DNA of 64,000 nt, from assembly GCF_004005855.1 (NCBI RefSeq), contig NZ_SACL01000002.1, forward strand, positions 248,001-312,000, in the 5' to 3' direction. The notes below the pieces were generated by a model. It had not been told where the DNA came from. It was given only the letters and a program-made list of their open reading frames with translations, and ran no database searches. Both the position numbers and the translations under genes were made by a program. Numbering within the stretch: position 1 is the first letter of the stretch; the number at the start of each line of letters is the position of its first letter. This document shows, one piece after another, positions 38,214-47,522 of this stretch. The DNA comes from Rhodovarius crocodyli. GTDB lineage: Bacteria; Pseudomonadota; Alphaproteobacteria; Acetobacterales; Acetobacteraceae.

Positions 38214-38840
38214 CTAGCCCAGTATGACGTCGAAGCTCGCGCGCAGCCCATCGGCGGAGCGTGTGATCCGCGCCGTCAGCATCTCGCGCTCGGTGGGCGA
38301 CAGGCCTGCCCAGACCGCGTCCTCGTCCTTGTTCGCGTCGTCGGGGAAGTAGATGGCCGTGGTCAGCGCGCGGGGCTGGCCGGGGGGGAAGATGCGCAGA
38401 TGGATATGCCGCCCCCGGCCCGGAAACAGCCCCGGCACCAGCGTGGTGAAGGCATAGCGCCCGACGCCGTTGGTGGTGGTGCGGCCATAGCCCTGGAAGC
38501 CCAGATCCCTGCGGCCCAGATTGGGGTCGCGCGGGTTCATGTAGATGCCCGCGGCGTCGGGCTGCCAGATCTCCATCGCCGTGCCCGGCTGCGCCAGCCC
38601 ACCGATCCGCCTGACCTGGCCCGTCAGCAGCAGGGGCGTGCCCTGGGCGGGCTGCGGGGCACCGGCCACATGCAGCAGGTCCGCATCGGCATCGCCCGGG
38701 ATCTCACGCGGGTAGTAGGCGCCCTCGCGCAGCATGGGCGTGGTGCCGGCCACGGATTTGTATTCGGTGCAGCTGCCGACGGGCAGCAGCAGGCCGGCCA
38801 TCATCAGGGCGCGGCGGGTGGCGAGAACGGGATCGGGCAT
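38214..38840 (-). CDS. Secreted intradiol dioxygenase-like protein
   Basis: A 208-residue protein related to protocatechuate 3,4-dioxygenase beta subunits. It has a Tat-like N-terminus (ATRRALMMAGLLLPVGSC), with a possible lipidated Cys. Putative Fe ligands are Tyr in AAGIYMNP, Tyr in VGRYAFTTLVPG, and His/His in GRHIHLRIFP. Such exported dioxygenases are common but their substrates are mostly unknown. The start at 38840 is chosen because it begins the signal; a GTG at 38864 would add 8 residues. Confidence 0.8.
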   Translation of the reverse strand: MPDPVLATRRALMMAGLLLPVGSCTEYKSVAGTTPMLREGAYYPREIPGDADADLLHVAGAPQPAQGTPLLLTGQVRRIGGLAQPGTAMEIWQPDAAGIYMNPRDPNLGRRDLGFQGYGRTTTNGVGRYAFTTLVPGLFPGRGRHIHLRIFPPGQPRALTTAIYFPDDANKDEDAVWAGLSPTEREMLTARITRSADGLRASFDVILG

Positions 38841-38912
38841 CGGTGCCGGAATAAACGGCGGCACGCCGCCCTGCGAGTGACGAAGCGTGACGAAGCTTCA
38901 CGCGCCGTGGTG

Positions 38913-39902
38913 TCACACCGTGAGGGCGCGGATCTTCTCCAGCAGGGCAGGGGGGATGGAAAGGCCCGCCGGCAGGGCGCCGTGGCGGGCACCGGGCAGG
39001 CGCACGCCCTCATCCTCCAGCATCGCGGCCACCAGGGTTTCCACCCGCGTGAGATAACCGGCCTCGCCTGCCAGGGCGCCGGGGTCGATCACCAGCAGCG
39101 CCTGGCCCAGGGCCGGGCGGTTGCCCTCATCCTGGAAGAAGCCGTCCGCCTCGAAGCCGAAGGCCGCACCGGTCAGCGCCACGCAGAGCAATTCGACCGC
39201 CAGCGCCAAGGCCGCGCCCTTGGGGCCGCCCAGCGCCAGCATGGCGCCGCCCATGGCGGCCTTGGGGTCGGTGGTGGGGCGGCCCTCCGCGTCCAGCGCC
39301 CAGCCTTCGGGAATGGCTTCCCCGCGCTGGGCGGCACCCGCGATCTTGGCGCGCGCCACCTGGCTGAGTGCCAGGTCGATCACCAGCGGCGCCGCATCCC
39401 GGCGGGGAAAGGCGGCGGCGACCGGGTTGGTGCCCAGCAGCGGGCGGCGCCCGCCCGGAACCGGCATGGCGAAGGGTGAGTTGGTGAAGGCCATGGCCAC
39501 CAGCCCCTGCCGCGCCAGCCGCGCCACGGGCAGGCCCATGGCGCCCGCGTGGTGGCTGTTGGTGATGCCGATGAAGGCCACGCCATTGGCACGCGCGCGG
39601 GCGGCGCCCTCGGCCTCCGCCATCGCCAGTGCCGGATAGGCCAGCCCATGCCCCGCATCGATCAGCGCGGTGCCCGGGCGCTGCGCGATCACCTTCGGTT
39701 CCGCCGCGCCGTCCGCCCGGCCGTTGCGCAGGAAGGCCGCGTATTGCGGCACGCGCGACAGGCCGTGGCCCGGCTGGCCGATCGCCTCGCCGGCCACCAG
39801 CGCCTCCGCCGTCAGGGCCGCCATGCGCGGGTTGGCGCCGGCACGGGCCAGCGCGGTTTCGGCCAGGGCACGCAGGGTCTCGGTGGGGGTGGCATCGGTC
39901 AT
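38913..39902 (-). CDS. Ldh-family NAD(P)-dependent dehydrogenase
   Basis: A 329-residue member of the malate/L-lactate dehydrogenase-like (Ldh_2) family, which also includes ureidoglycolate and sulfolactate dehydrogenases. Motifs are GHGLSRVPQYAAFLRNG near residue 45, FIGITNSHHAGAMG with the catalytic His, AMAFTNSPFAMPVPGG and LLGTNPVAAAFPR. The start at 39902 gives the usual N-terminus. It opens the leftward gene run towards the intradiol enzyme. The substrate cannot be fixed. Confidence 0.88.
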   Translation of the reverse strand: MTDATPTETLRALAETALARAGANPRMAALTAEALVAGEAIGQPGHGLSRVPQYAAFLRNGRADGAAEPKVIAQRPGTALIDAGHGLAYPALAMAEAEGAARARANGVAFIGITNSHHAGAMGLPVARLARQGLVAMAFTNSPFAMPVPGGRRPLLGTNPVAAAFPRRDAAPLVIDLALSQVARAKIAGAAQRGEAIPEGWALDAEGRPTTDPKAAMGGAMLALGGPKGAALALAVELLCVALTGAAFGFEADGFFQDEGNRPALGQALLVIDPGALAGEAGYLTRVETLVAAMLEDEGVRLPGARHGALPAGLSIPPALLEKIRALTV

Positions 39903-39994
39903 GGCGCGGAAACTGCCGTGATTCCGGCGCTTCGACCAGGGCTTGGCGCCGCCTGCCTTGCGGCCCATGCTGCCCGTCCAGGGAGTACCACCGC

Positions 39995-41059
39995 ATGGAC
40001 CACAGCAGGATCGACCGCATCGAGGCCATCATCCGCGCCCATATCGCGGAAGGCCGCCAGCACGGCGCGAGCTTCGCCATCGCCCACCGGGGCGGGGTCA
40101 TCGCCCACCGGGTGCTGGGAGAGGCCCGCGCCGGCGCCCCGGCCGGCGACGACACGCTGTGGCTGCTCTATTCCAACACCAAGGTCATCACCGCCTGCGC
40201 GGTGTGGATGCTGGCCGAGGAAGGGCGCATCCGCTTCGAGGACCCGGTGGCGCTGCACATCCCCGGCTTCTCGAAATACGGCAAGGGCGGCATCACGATC
40301 ATCCAGCTGCTGTCCCACCAGGGCGGCTTCCCGAACGCCGCCGTGCCGCCCGAGGCCTGGGAAGACCCGGCCCTGCTGGCGGAGGTGGTCTGCGACTTCA
40401 CCCTGGAATTCACCCCCGGCAGCCGTGTGCATTACCACGCCGCCGCCGCGCATTGGGTGGCGGCCGTGCTGATCCGCCGCGTGACCGGCCAGGACCACCG
40501 CGACTTCATCCGTGAGCGCATCATCCGCCCGCTGGGGCTGGAGAAGGAGCTGTTCGTCGGCCTGCCCGACGCCGCTCACCCGCGCGCCTCGGACATGCAC
40601 GACGTGACGGAGCTGGGCCTGGTGCCGCGCATGCCGGAATGCGGGCCGGCGCATCGGCGCGCCGGCGTGCCGGGCGGCGGCGGGTACGCCACCGCGCGCG
40701 CCATGGCGCTGTTCTATCAATCCCTGCTGGGGAACGGGCCGCGCCTCGTCTCCCGCCGGACCATTCAGTACGTGACCCGCAACTTCACCGGCGACAGGCC
40801 GGACCTGGCGCAGGGCGTGCCGATGCACCGGGGCCTGGGGCCGCATTCGCGCGGGGTGAGCGACACGATCCGGGGCCTGGGCACCATCGCGCATCCGCTG
40901 ACCTTCGGGCATGGCGGTGTCGGCAGCAGCTATGTCTGGGGCGACCCTGACAGCGGGCTCAGCTTCGCCTTCCTGTCCAATGCGCGGCAGAGCGACGAAG
41001 ACTGGCATGTGGCGCGGATGGATGTGCTCAGCAACCTGGCCCACGCGGCGCTGGGGTAG
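39995..41059 (+). CDS. Serine hydrolase of the beta-lactamase (class C-like) family
   Basis: A 354-residue esterase or peptidase-type enzyme. The nucleophile motif SxxK is YSNTKV (Ser60, Lys63). The second motif reads YHAAA instead of YxN, and the third is FGHGGVGSS, as in esterases of this family. There is no signal peptide, so it is cytoplasmic and not a resistance enzyme. The gene is divergent from the Ldh gene; the start at 39995 gives the conserved HSRIDRIEAII opening. Confidence 0.87.
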   Translation: MDHSRIDRIEAIIRAHIAEGRQHGASFAIAHRGGVIAHRVLGEARAGAPAGDDTLWLLYSNTKVITACAVWMLAEEGRIRFEDPVALHIPGFSKYGKGGITIIQLLSHQGGFPNAAVPPEAWEDPALLAEVVCDFTLEFTPGSRVHYHAAAAHWVAAVLIRRVTGQDHRDFIRERIIRPLGLEKELFVGLPDAAHPRASDMHDVTELGLVPRMPECGPAHRRAGVPGGGGYATARAMALFYQSLLGNGPRLVSRRTIQYVTRNFTGDRPDLAQGVPMHRGLGPHSRGVSDTIRGLGTIAHPLTFGHGGVGSSYVWGDPDSGLSFAFLSNARQSDEDWHVARMDVLSNLAHAALG

Positions 41060-41087
41060 GGCGGGGGGCAAAGCCCCGGCCTTACCC
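41054..41087. terminator. Bidirectional hairpin between convergent stops
   Basis: A long stem spans both stop regions: GGGTAGGGC pairs with GGCCTTACCC (one wobble), around an inner GGGGC-AAA-GCCCC hairpin (41065-41077). It lies between the serine hydrolase and hydroxyacyl-CoA dehydrogenase ends and should end both transcripts. Confidence 0.6.
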
Positions 41088-41980
41088 TATCGCGTCGGCA
41101 CCGGCGGGTTCTGGCTGTAGTCGTAGAAGCCCTTGCCGGACTTCCGGCCGTACCAGCCGGCTTCCACGTATTTCGCCAGCAGCGGGCAGGGGCGGTACTT
41201 GCTGTCGCCCATGCCGTCGTGCAGCACCTTCATGATGGCCAGGCAGGTATCCAGCCCGATCAGGTCCGCCAGTTCCAGCGGGCCCAGCGGGTGGTTGGCG
41301 CCCAGCTTCAGGCCGGTGTCGATCGAGACCACATCGCCCACGCCTTCATACAGCGCGTAGCAGGCCTCGTTGATCATCGGCACCAGGATGCGGTTGACGA
41401 TGAAGGCCGGGAAATCCTCGGCGGTCGCGGTGGTCTTGCCCATCCGCTTCGCCAGCGCGTCGATGGCCTGATAGGTCGCGTCGCTGGTGGCGATGCCGCG
41501 GATGATCTCGACCAGCTTCATGACCGGCACCGGGTTCATGAAGTGCATGCCGATGAAGCGGTCCGGCCGGTCCGTGCCCGCCGCCAGCCGCGTGATGCTG
41601 ATGGAGGAGGTGTTGGAGGCCAGCAGCGCCTCGGCCTTCAGGTGCGGCAGCAGCGCCTGGAAGATCTTGGCCTTGATCGCCTCGTTCTCGGTCGCGGCCT
41701 CGATCACGAGGTCCGCGTCGTTGAACAGGGCGTAGTCGGTGCCGGGCCTGATCCGCGCCAGGGCCGCGTCGCGGTCCTCGGCGGTGATCAGGCTGCGGCT
41801 GACCTGGCGGTCCATGTTCTTGGCGATGGTGGCCATCGCCTTGTCCAGGGCCTCGGCCTTGACGTCGAGCAGCACGACGTCGAGGCCGGCCAGCGCCGCC
41901 ACATGGGCGATGCCGTTGCCCATCTGCCCCGCGCCGATCACGCCGAGCGACTTGATCTCCGGCACGGGGTTCGCGCTCAC
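41087..41980 (-). CDS. 3-hydroxybutyryl-CoA dehydrogenase
   Basis: A 297-residue NAD(P)-dependent enzyme interconverting 3-hydroxyacyl-CoA and 3-oxoacyl-CoA. The Rossmann motif is LGVIGAGQMGNGIAHVAALAG; the active-site region has FIGMHFMNPVPVMKLVEIIRG, with the catalytic His, and FIVNRILVPMINEA; the C-terminal dimer part has GANHPLGPLELADLIGLD. It starts with a GTG that overlaps the etfA stop (GTGA), so it is coupled to the ETF genes. It may serve butyrate or polyhydroxybutyrate metabolism, like the thiolase at 54 kb. Confidence 0.93.
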   Translation of the reverse strand: MSANPVPEIKSLGVIGAGQMGNGIAHVAALAGLDVVLLDVKAEALDKAMATIAKNMDRQVSRSLITAEDRDAALARIRPGTDYALFNDADLVIEAATENEAIKAKIFQALLPHLKAEALLASNTSSISITRLAAGTDRPDRFIGMHFMNPVPVMKLVEIIRGIATSDATYQAIDALAKRMGKTTATAEDFPAFIVNRILVPMINEACYALYEGVGDVVSIDTGLKLGANHPLGPLELADLIGLDTCLAIMKVLHDGMGDSKYRPCPLLAKYVEAGWYGRKSGKGFYDYSQNPPVPTR

Positions 41981-42912
41981 TTCTTGTCCAGCTCGGCTTC
42001 GAGCTCGGGGATCAGCTTGAACAGGTCACCCACCAGGCCGTAGTCGGCGACCTGGAAGATCGGTGCCTCCTCGTCCTTGTTGATGGCCACGATCACCTTG
42101 CTGTCCTTCATGCCGGCCAGGTGCTGGATGGCGCCCGAGATGCCGACGGCGATGTACAGTTCCGGCGCCACGATCTTGCCGGTCTGGCCCACCTGGAAGT
42201 CGTTGGGGGCATAGCCCGCATCGACCGCCGCACGGGACGCACCGACGGCGGCACCCAGCTTGTCGGCCACCTTCTCGATGATGGCGAAGTTCTCGGAGGA
42301 ACCCATCGCGCGGCCGCCGGAGATGACGATGCGGGCGGCGGTCAGTTCCGGGCGCTCGCTCTTCTGCACCTCGGCGCCGACGAAGCTGGACAGGCCGGGG
42401 TCGGCGGCGGCCACGATCTTCTCGACCGGGGCGGAACCGCCGGTGGCGGGCACGGGGTCGAAGCTCGCGGCGCGGACCGTGATCACCTTCTTCGGGTCGG
42501 CGCTCTTCACCGTGGCCAGCGCGTTGCCGGCATAGATCGGGCGCACGAAGGTATCGGCATCCACCACGCCCGCGATGTCGCTGAGCGGCTGCACGTCGAG
42601 CAGGGCGGCCACGCGCGGCATCACGTTCTTGCCGGCGGCGGAGGCCGGGGCGAGCAGGTGGGAGTAGCTGCCGGCCATGGTCACCAGCAGGGCGGCGGTG
42701 GGCTCGGCCAGGCGCTTGGCCAGGCTCGCGTCCTCGGCCACCAGCACCTTCGCGACGGAGGGCAGCTGGGACGCGCTCTCGGCGGCGGCGGCGGCGCCCT
42801 CACCGATCAGCAGCAGGTGAACCTCGCCCAGCTTGGCGCCGGCGGCGATGGTGCTGCGGGTGGGCTGGGTGACGGCCGCGCCGTCATGGTCCGCAAGGAT
42901 CAGGATGGTCAT
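41977..42912 (-). CDS. etfA: Electron transfer flavoprotein alpha subunit
   Basis: The FAD-binding alpha subunit (311 residues), which passes electrons from acyl-CoA dehydrogenases to ETF-ubiquinone oxidoreductase. The N-terminal domain begins [11 protein letters not shown]. The C-terminal FAD domain has [25 protein letters not shown] (in part), [24 protein letters not shown] and the final [19 protein letters not shown]. It follows etfB after 3 nt and overlaps the dehydrogenase start. Confidence 0.96.
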   Translation of the reverse strand: MTILILADHDGAAVTQPTRSTIAAGAKLGEVHLLLIGEGAAAAAESASQLPSVAKVLVAEDASLAKRLAEPTAALLVTMAGSYSHLLAPASAAGKNVMPRVAALLDVQPLSDIAGVVDADTFVRPIYAGNALATVKSADPKKVITVRAASFDPVPATGGSAPVEKIVAAADPGLSSFVGAEVQKSERPELTAARIVISGGRAMGSSENFAIIEKVADKLGAAVGASRAAVDAGYAPNDFQVGQTGKIVAPELYIAVGISGAIQHLAGMKDSKVIVAINKDEEAPIFQVADYGLVGDLFKLIPELEAELDKK

Positions 42913-42915
42913 GGT

Positions 42916-43665
42916 TCAGATCACCTTGGCTTCGTTGCGCAGCTTGTCGACCAGCTCCGCGACGGAGCCGACCTTCACGCCGGCGGAACGCTTCGCCGGC
43001 TCCTCGACCTTCAGCACCGTCAGGCGCGGCGTGGGGTCCACGCCGAGGTCGGCGGGCTTCACCGTCTCGATCGGCTTCTTGCGGGCCTTCATGATGTTGG
43101 GCAGCGAGGCATAGCGCGGCTCGTTCAGGCGCAGGTCGGCCGTCACGATGGCGGGCAGCGTCAGCTTCACCGTCTCCAGGCCGCCGTCCACTTCGCGCGT
43201 CACGGTGGCGGAGCCGTCGGCCAGCTCGACCTTGGAGGCGAAGGTGCCCTGGGCCCAGCCCAGCAGCGCCGCCAGCATCTGGCCCGTGGCGTTCATGTCG
43301 TCGTCGATGGCCTGCTTGCCGAGGATGACCAGCTGCGGCTGCTCCTTCTCGACCAGCGCCTTCAGGATCTTGGCGACGGCGATGGGTTCCAGCGTGCCGT
43401 CATGCTCGACCAGGATGCCGCGGTCGGCGCCCATGGCCAGCGCGGTGCGGATCTGCTCCTGGCAGGCGGTCGGGCCGGCGGACACGGCGATGATCTCGGT
43501 GGCGACGCCCTTTTCCTTCAGGCGCACGGCTTCCTCGACCGCGATTTCGTCGAACGGGTTCATCGACATCTTCACATTGGCGGTTTCCACGCCAGTGCCG
43601 TCGGACTTCACCCGGACCTTCACGTTGTAGTCCACCACCCGCTTAACCGGGACCAGCAGCTTCAT
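42916..43665 (-). CDS. etfB: Electron transfer flavoprotein beta subunit
   Basis: The AMP-binding beta subunit (249 residues). It begins [19 protein letters not shown], has the signature [39 protein letters not shown], and the recognition loop [21 protein letters not shown]. The start at 43665 is the classical N-terminus. It leads the etfB-etfA-dehydrogenase operon. Confidence 0.96.
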   Translation of the reverse strand: MKLLVPVKRVVDYNVKVRVKSDGTGVETANVKMSMNPFDEIAVEEAVRLKEKGVATEIIAVSAGPTACQEQIRTALAMGADRGILVEHDGTLEPIAVAKILKALVEKEQPQLVILGKQAIDDDMNATGQMLAALLGWAQGTFASKVELADGSATVTREVDGGLETVKLTLPAIVTADLRLNEPRYASLPNIMKARKKPIETVKPADLGVDPTPRLTVLKVEEPAKRSAGVKVGSVAELVDKLRNEAKVI

Positions 43666-43800
43666 CGCCTGATTGCCTTCTGATGTGGCCAATTTTCGCG
43701 GTGCCGAACATACACACGGATCAGCCCGGGGCAAGTTGCCCGGCTTGGTTCGACGCCATTTAGCGCCATGCCGCCCGACCGGCCGGTAGAATCGGGGGCG

Positions 43801-43819
43801 CGGTTGCGGGATGCAACCG
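43801..43819. other. Hairpin in the divergent etfB-mla intergenic region
   Basis: CGGTTGC-GGGAT-GCAACCG is a perfect 7-bp stem about 90 nt before the Mla permease gene. A 10-bp palindrome ACCGGCCGGT lies at 43778-43787. The 242-nt gap holds no gene, and must contain promoters for both directions. The role of the dyads is unknown. Confidence 0.35.
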
Positions 43820-43907
43820 TTAGTAACAGGCCCTGATCATTGCGCCGTCGGGCCTTACATGTTCTTCATCCGGCAACGCCGGGACGCACCCCGCGTTGAG
43901 GAGCCGC

Positions 43908-45029
43908 ATGCAAGGGGACGAGGACCAGGCAACCGCCGATCAGGGCGCCGTCATGGAGTCCGCTGAGGACACGCTGCGCTTTTCCGGGCCGTTGGGCACG
44001 GCGGAGGCTGCCTCCCTCTGGCCACGCGCCATGGAGGCCGCGCGCCGTGGCGTGCGCAGCATCGACGCGCGCGGGGTGGTCTCCCTCTCGGGCACGGGCG
44101 CCGTGCTGCTGGCCGAGGTCGCGCGGCACGCGGGCGACGCCCCGATCGAGCCCCCTGGAGAGCACAGCGCGGCCGAAACCCTGAAGCGTATGAGCGACGC
44201 GCTGGCCGCGGCGCCTGCTCCGCCGCCGCCGCCCCGCGTGGGGCTCGTCACCCGCACGGGCCAGCTCGCCATCGGCACGGTGAAGCAGTGCCAGACCCGT
44301 GTGGGCTTCCTGGGGGAGGTGATGCTGGGCTGGGCCGGGCTGCTGGCCCGCCCCTGGCGGCTGCGGATCTCGGAACTGTTCCGCCACCTGGACGAGGCCG
44401 GGACGCGGGGCTTCGCCCTGTGCATCCTGCTCGGCACGCTGATCGGCGTGATCCTGGCCTTCCAGTCGGCGATTCCCATGCGCAAGTTCGGCGCCGAAAC
44501 CTTCGTGCCGCAGCTGGTCGGCATCTCCCTCGTGCGCGAATTGGGGCCGCTGATCGCGGCCATCGTGCTGGCGGGGCGCACCGCCAGCGCCTATGCGGCC
44601 GAGCTCGGCACCATGAAGGTGAATGAGGAGATCGACGCGCTGTCGGTCATGGGCATCGACCCCGTGGCCTGGCTGGTGCTGCCGCGAATCCTGGCGGCCG
44701 GGCTCGTGATGCCCGTGCTGGCGCTGGTGATGGACCTGACGGGGCTGGTCGGCATGGGCTTCGTCATGCAGGGCCTCGGCATCCCGCCCAGCATGGTGAT
44801 GAATTCCCTGCAGGACTGGGTCTCGGTGGGTGATCTGTGGGGCGGGCTGTTCAAGGCGCTGATCTTCGGCCTGACCATCGGGCTGATCGGCTGCCGCTCG
44901 GGGCTCAAGACCGGGGGCGGGCCGCGCGCGGTGGGCGATGCCGCGACCTCGGCCGTGGTGGGCTCCCTGGTGGCGGTGGTGGTGCTGGACGGGCTGTTCG
45001 CGATCATCTTCTTCCGGCTGGGGTGGTAG
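43908..45029 (+). CDS. mlaE: Mla-type ABC transporter permease with N-terminal STAS-like domain
   Basis: A 373-residue inner-membrane protein for phospholipid transport between membranes. Residues 1-90 look like a STAS domain (SIDARGVVSLSGTGAVLLAE), a part that E. coli keeps as the separate MlaB. The MlaE permease follows from about 120, with SELFRHLDEAGTRGF, LGTLIGVILAFQSA, FVPQLVGISLVRELGPLIAAIVLAGRTASA (in part) and EEIDALSVMGIDPV. GAGGAG at 43899-43903 sets the start. It opens a four-gene operon with the ATPase, MCE protein and lipoprotein. Confidence 0.92.
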   Translation: MQGDEDQATADQGAVMESAEDTLRFSGPLGTAEAASLWPRAMEAARRGVRSIDARGVVSLSGTGAVLLAEVARHAGDAPIEPPGEHSAAETLKRMSDALAAAPAPPPPPRVGLVTRTGQLAIGTVKQCQTRVGFLGEVMLGWAGLLARPWRLRISELFRHLDEAGTRGFALCILLGTLIGVILAFQSAIPMRKFGAETFVPQLVGISLVRELGPLIAAIVLAGRTASAYAAELGTMKVNEEIDALSVMGIDPVAWLVLPRILAAGLVMPVLALVMDLTGLVGMGFVMQGLGIPPSMVMNSLQDWVSVGDLWGGLFKALIFGLTIGLIGCRSGLKTGGGPRAVGDAATSAVVGSLVAVVVLDGLFAIIFFRLGW

Positions 45030-45031
45030 CC

Positions 45032-45793
45032 ATGGCGGACAACGTCATCGAGGTGGAGAAGCTGGCCGCCCGCTTCGGCAGCCGCACCGTCTTCCAGGAC
45101 GTGACCTTCGAGGTGCGCCGGGGGGAGGTGTTCGTCATCCTCGGCGGATCGGGATGCGGCAAATCCACCCTGCTGAAGCTGCTGATCGGGCTGATTCCGC
45201 CCGCCGAGGGCGAGGCAAGGGTGCTGGGCAACCCGCTGAACCGGCTGCACGGCCGCCCGCGCCAGCAGGCGCTGGCCCGCATCGGGGTGATGTGGCAGCA
45301 GGGCGCGCTGCTGGGCAGCCTGAACCTGATGCAGAATGTCGCCGTGCCGCTGGAACAGCACACCAAGCTGCCGCGTGAGGCGCGCGAGGCGGTGGCGCGC
45401 GCGCGGCTGGGGCTGGTGGGGCTGGGCGATGCCGCCACTCGACTGCCGGCCGAGATCTCGGGCGGCATGCTCAAGCGCGCCGGCATCGCCCGCGCCATGG
45501 CGCTGGACCCTGAGATCCTGTTCCTGGACGAGCCAAGCGCCGGGCTCGATCCCATCACCTCGGCGGGGTTGGACGACCTGATCACGACACTGGCACGCGA
45601 GACCGGCACGACCTTCGTGGTGGTGACGCACGAACTGCAATCCATCCTGGCCATCGGGGACCGCTGCATCATGCTGGACAAGGATGCCAAGGGCATGATC
45701 GCCGAGGGCAACCCGCGCGAGCTGCGCGACAATGCAACCCACCCCAAGGTGCGCGCCTTCTTCCGGCGTGAGGTGCTGGAGCAGAAGGCATGA
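45032..45793 (+). CDS. mlaF: Mla-type ABC transporter ATP-binding protein
   Basis: The 253-residue ATPase that powers the MlaE permease. Walker A is GGSGCGKSTLLKLL, the signature is EISGGMLKRAGIARAMALDP, Walker B is ILFLDEPSAGLDPI, and the switch His is in VVVTHELQSI. Its MKR-type signature is typical of the MlaF group. It begins 2 nt after the permease stop and overlaps the MCE gene start in ATGA. Confidence 0.95.
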   Translation: MADNVIEVEKLAARFGSRTVFQDVTFEVRRGEVFVILGGSGCGKSTLLKLLIGLIPPAEGEARVLGNPLNRLHGRPRQQALARIGVMWQQGALLGSLNLMQNVAVPLEQHTKLPREAREAVARARLGLVGLGDAATRLPAEISGGMLKRAGIARAMALDPEILFLDEPSAGLDPITSAGLDDLITTLARETGTTFVVVTHELQSILAIGDRCIMLDKDAKGMIAEGNPRELRDNATHPKVRAFFRREVLEQKA

Positions 45794-46803
45794 GGCGCAG
45801 TGCCTATTCCGTCGGCATCCTGGTGCTGACCGCCGTGGCCCTCGGCCTGGGCTTCCTGTTCTTCCTGACCGCCGACGCGTTCCGCGCGCGCGGCGGCGAG
45901 ATGTACGAGACCTATTTCCGCGAATCCGTGCAGGGGCTGGATGTGGGCTCCACCGTGCGCTTCCGCGGCGTGCAGGTGGGCCGCGTGACGCAGATCGGCC
46001 TGGTCGCCGCCACCTATCGCAGCGCCGAGCGCCAGAATGAGGGCGCGGCCTTCCGGCTGGTGCTGGTGCGCTTCTCGCTGAACCGCGACCAGCTGGGGGC
46101 GGAGCTGTCGATCGAACGTTCGATCGCGAACGGGCTGCGGGCGCGGCTGTCCAGCCAGGGCATCACGGGCGTGTCCTATATCGAGCTCGATTTCGTCGAT
46201 GCCCATCGCTATCCGGTCCGCGCCATCCCGTGGGAGGCCGAGTACCCGGTGATCCCGTCCATGCCCTCGACCACGGCCCAGGTGCAGTCGGCCGCCGAGG
46301 CGCTGATGACCCGGCTGGAGCAGATCGACCTGAACGGCATGCTGACCAATCTCAGCGGGCTGGTGACGGACCTGCGCACCCAGCTGGCGCCCACGGGCAC
46401 GGGCGGGCAGGTGCTGACCGAGCTCGCGGTGCTGGCGCGCAGCCTGCGCCAGTCAGCCGAAGCCGCGGACCTGCCGGCACTGGCCAACGAGCTGCGCAGC
46501 ACGGTCGCGGCCGCCCATGCCGTGATGGAAAGCCCCGAGCTGCGCCAGGCCCTGCGGGAAGGCAGTGCCGCCATGACCGCGCTGCGCCAGGCGTCCCAGC
46601 GGCTGCCCAACACGGTGGGGCAGCTGGAGACCGCCCTGCGCGGCGCGCGCGGCGCCACGCTGGACACCCAGGCCGAACTTGTGCCCCTGCTGCGCGACCT
46701 GCGCGCCGTGACCGGTAATCTGAGGGATGTGACCGAGATGCTTCGACGCTCGCCGAGCCAGACCTTGCTGGGCGCCCCGCCGCCGGCCGGGGGCGGCCGA
46801 TGA
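45790..46803 (+). CDS. mlaD: MCE-domain (MlaD-like) lipid-binding protein
   Basis: A 337-residue periplasmic protein anchored by one N-terminal helix (SVGILVLTAVALGLGFLFFL). The MCE domain (about 38-125) has the hallmark YFRESVQGLDVGSTVRFRGVQVGRV (in part) and LSSQGITGVSYIELDF. The rest is a long helical region (about 160-320), which in larger MCE proteins forms a tube or needle for lipid passage. It is longer than E. coli MlaD (183 residues). Confidence 0.93.
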   Translation: MRRSAYSVGILVLTAVALGLGFLFFLTADAFRARGGEMYETYFRESVQGLDVGSTVRFRGVQVGRVTQIGLVAATYRSAERQNEGAAFRLVLVRFSLNRDQLGAELSIERSIANGLRARLSSQGITGVSYIELDFVDAHRYPVRAIPWEAEYPVIPSMPSTTAQVQSAAEALMTRLEQIDLNGMLTNLSGLVTDLRTQLAPTGTGGQVLTELAVLARSLRQSAEAADLPALANELRSTVAAAHAVMESPELRQALREGSAAMTALRQASQRLPNTVGQLETALRGARGATLDTQAELVPLLRDLRAVTGNLRDVTEMLRRSPSQTLLGAPPPAGGGR

Positions 46804-47411
46804 ACCGCCGCGCGATGCTGCTTGCGCTGGGCGTGCTGCCCGGCTGTTCCGTCCTGCCTGAGCGGCCCTATGTCGAGACCCGGCATTTCCCGCTGGAGCC
46901 GCGCCGCCCGGCCGGGGCACCCGCTGCCGCCGGCGGGCGGGTGCTGCTGCTGCGGGCGGTGCGCCCGGGGGCGGGGATGGACGGGCGTTCCCTGCGTTCC
47001 GTCCGCGCCGACGGCACGCTGGCGCTGGCGCCCTATGCCGAATGGGCGGCCCCGCCGGCCGAGGCGGTCGAATCGGCGCTGCGGCAGTGGCTGCAGGCCA
47101 GCGGCCTGTTCTCCGCCGTCACGGCCACCGGCAGCCGCCTGCCCAGCGACCTGGTGCTGGAGGTGGAGCTGACCGCGCTGGAAAGCCGGCCTGACCGCGC
47201 GGTGGCCGCGTTCTCCGCCCTGCTGGTGGAGGATGGGGGGCTGGTTTCCAGCCGCCTTCGCGGGCAATTCGCCCTGCGCGGAGAGGCGCCGATGCGCGGC
47301 GAAGGCGATGCCGCCGCGGCGGCCGCCATGACCGCGGCACTCGCCGCGGCCTTCACCGCGCTGGAGAGCGATATCGCCGGCGCGCTGCGGAGCCCCGCTC
47401 CCCGCCGCTGA
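46800..47411 (+). CDS. ABC-type transport auxiliary lipoprotein (PqiC-like)
   Basis: A 203-residue lipoprotein with lipobox LGVLPGC (Cys16). The body matches the PqiC/LipoABC auxiliary family: short N-strand segment YVETRHFPLEP, LLLRAVRPGAGMDGRSL and AEAVESALRQWLQASGLFSAV. Such proteins sit at the outer membrane and complete MCE transport systems. It overlaps the MCE gene by 4 nt. Confidence 0.88.
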   Translation: MNRRAMLLALGVLPGCSVLPERPYVETRHFPLEPRRPAGAPAAAGGRVLLLRAVRPGAGMDGRSLRSVRADGTLALAPYAEWAAPPAEAVESALRQWLQASGLFSAVTATGSRLPSDLVLEVELTALESRPDRAVAAFSALLVEDGGLVSSRLRGQFALRGEAPMRGEGDAAAAAAMTAALAAAFTALESDIAGALRSPAPRR

Positions 47412-47465
47412 TTGTAGAAAAAATGAGACCAACGAGACGATAACCCCGCCTCGTTAACCTTTGGC

Positions 47466-47522
47466 TCATCATCTCCGCAGATTCTCATTTTCGAGACGAA
47501 TGATCGTTTTCGGAGATGATGA
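47466..47522 (+). promoter_or_regulatory. Long-range inverted repeat that can mask the ribosome site
   Basis: TCATCATCTCCG (47466-47477) is perfectly complementary to CGGAGATGATGA (47511-47522). The right arm includes the GGAG ribosome site (47512-47515), two in-frame ATGs and the A of the preferred start. The 33-nt loop is A/T-rich and holds its own smaller dyad (ATTC ... GAAT). If formed in the mRNA, it would block translation. It might instead be a DNA operator. Confidence 0.55.

Noticed and set aside
40200-40460. Serine hydrolase as an antibiotic-resistance beta-lactamase
   Set aside because: There is no signal peptide and the YxN motif is YHA; it fits the esterase side of the family.
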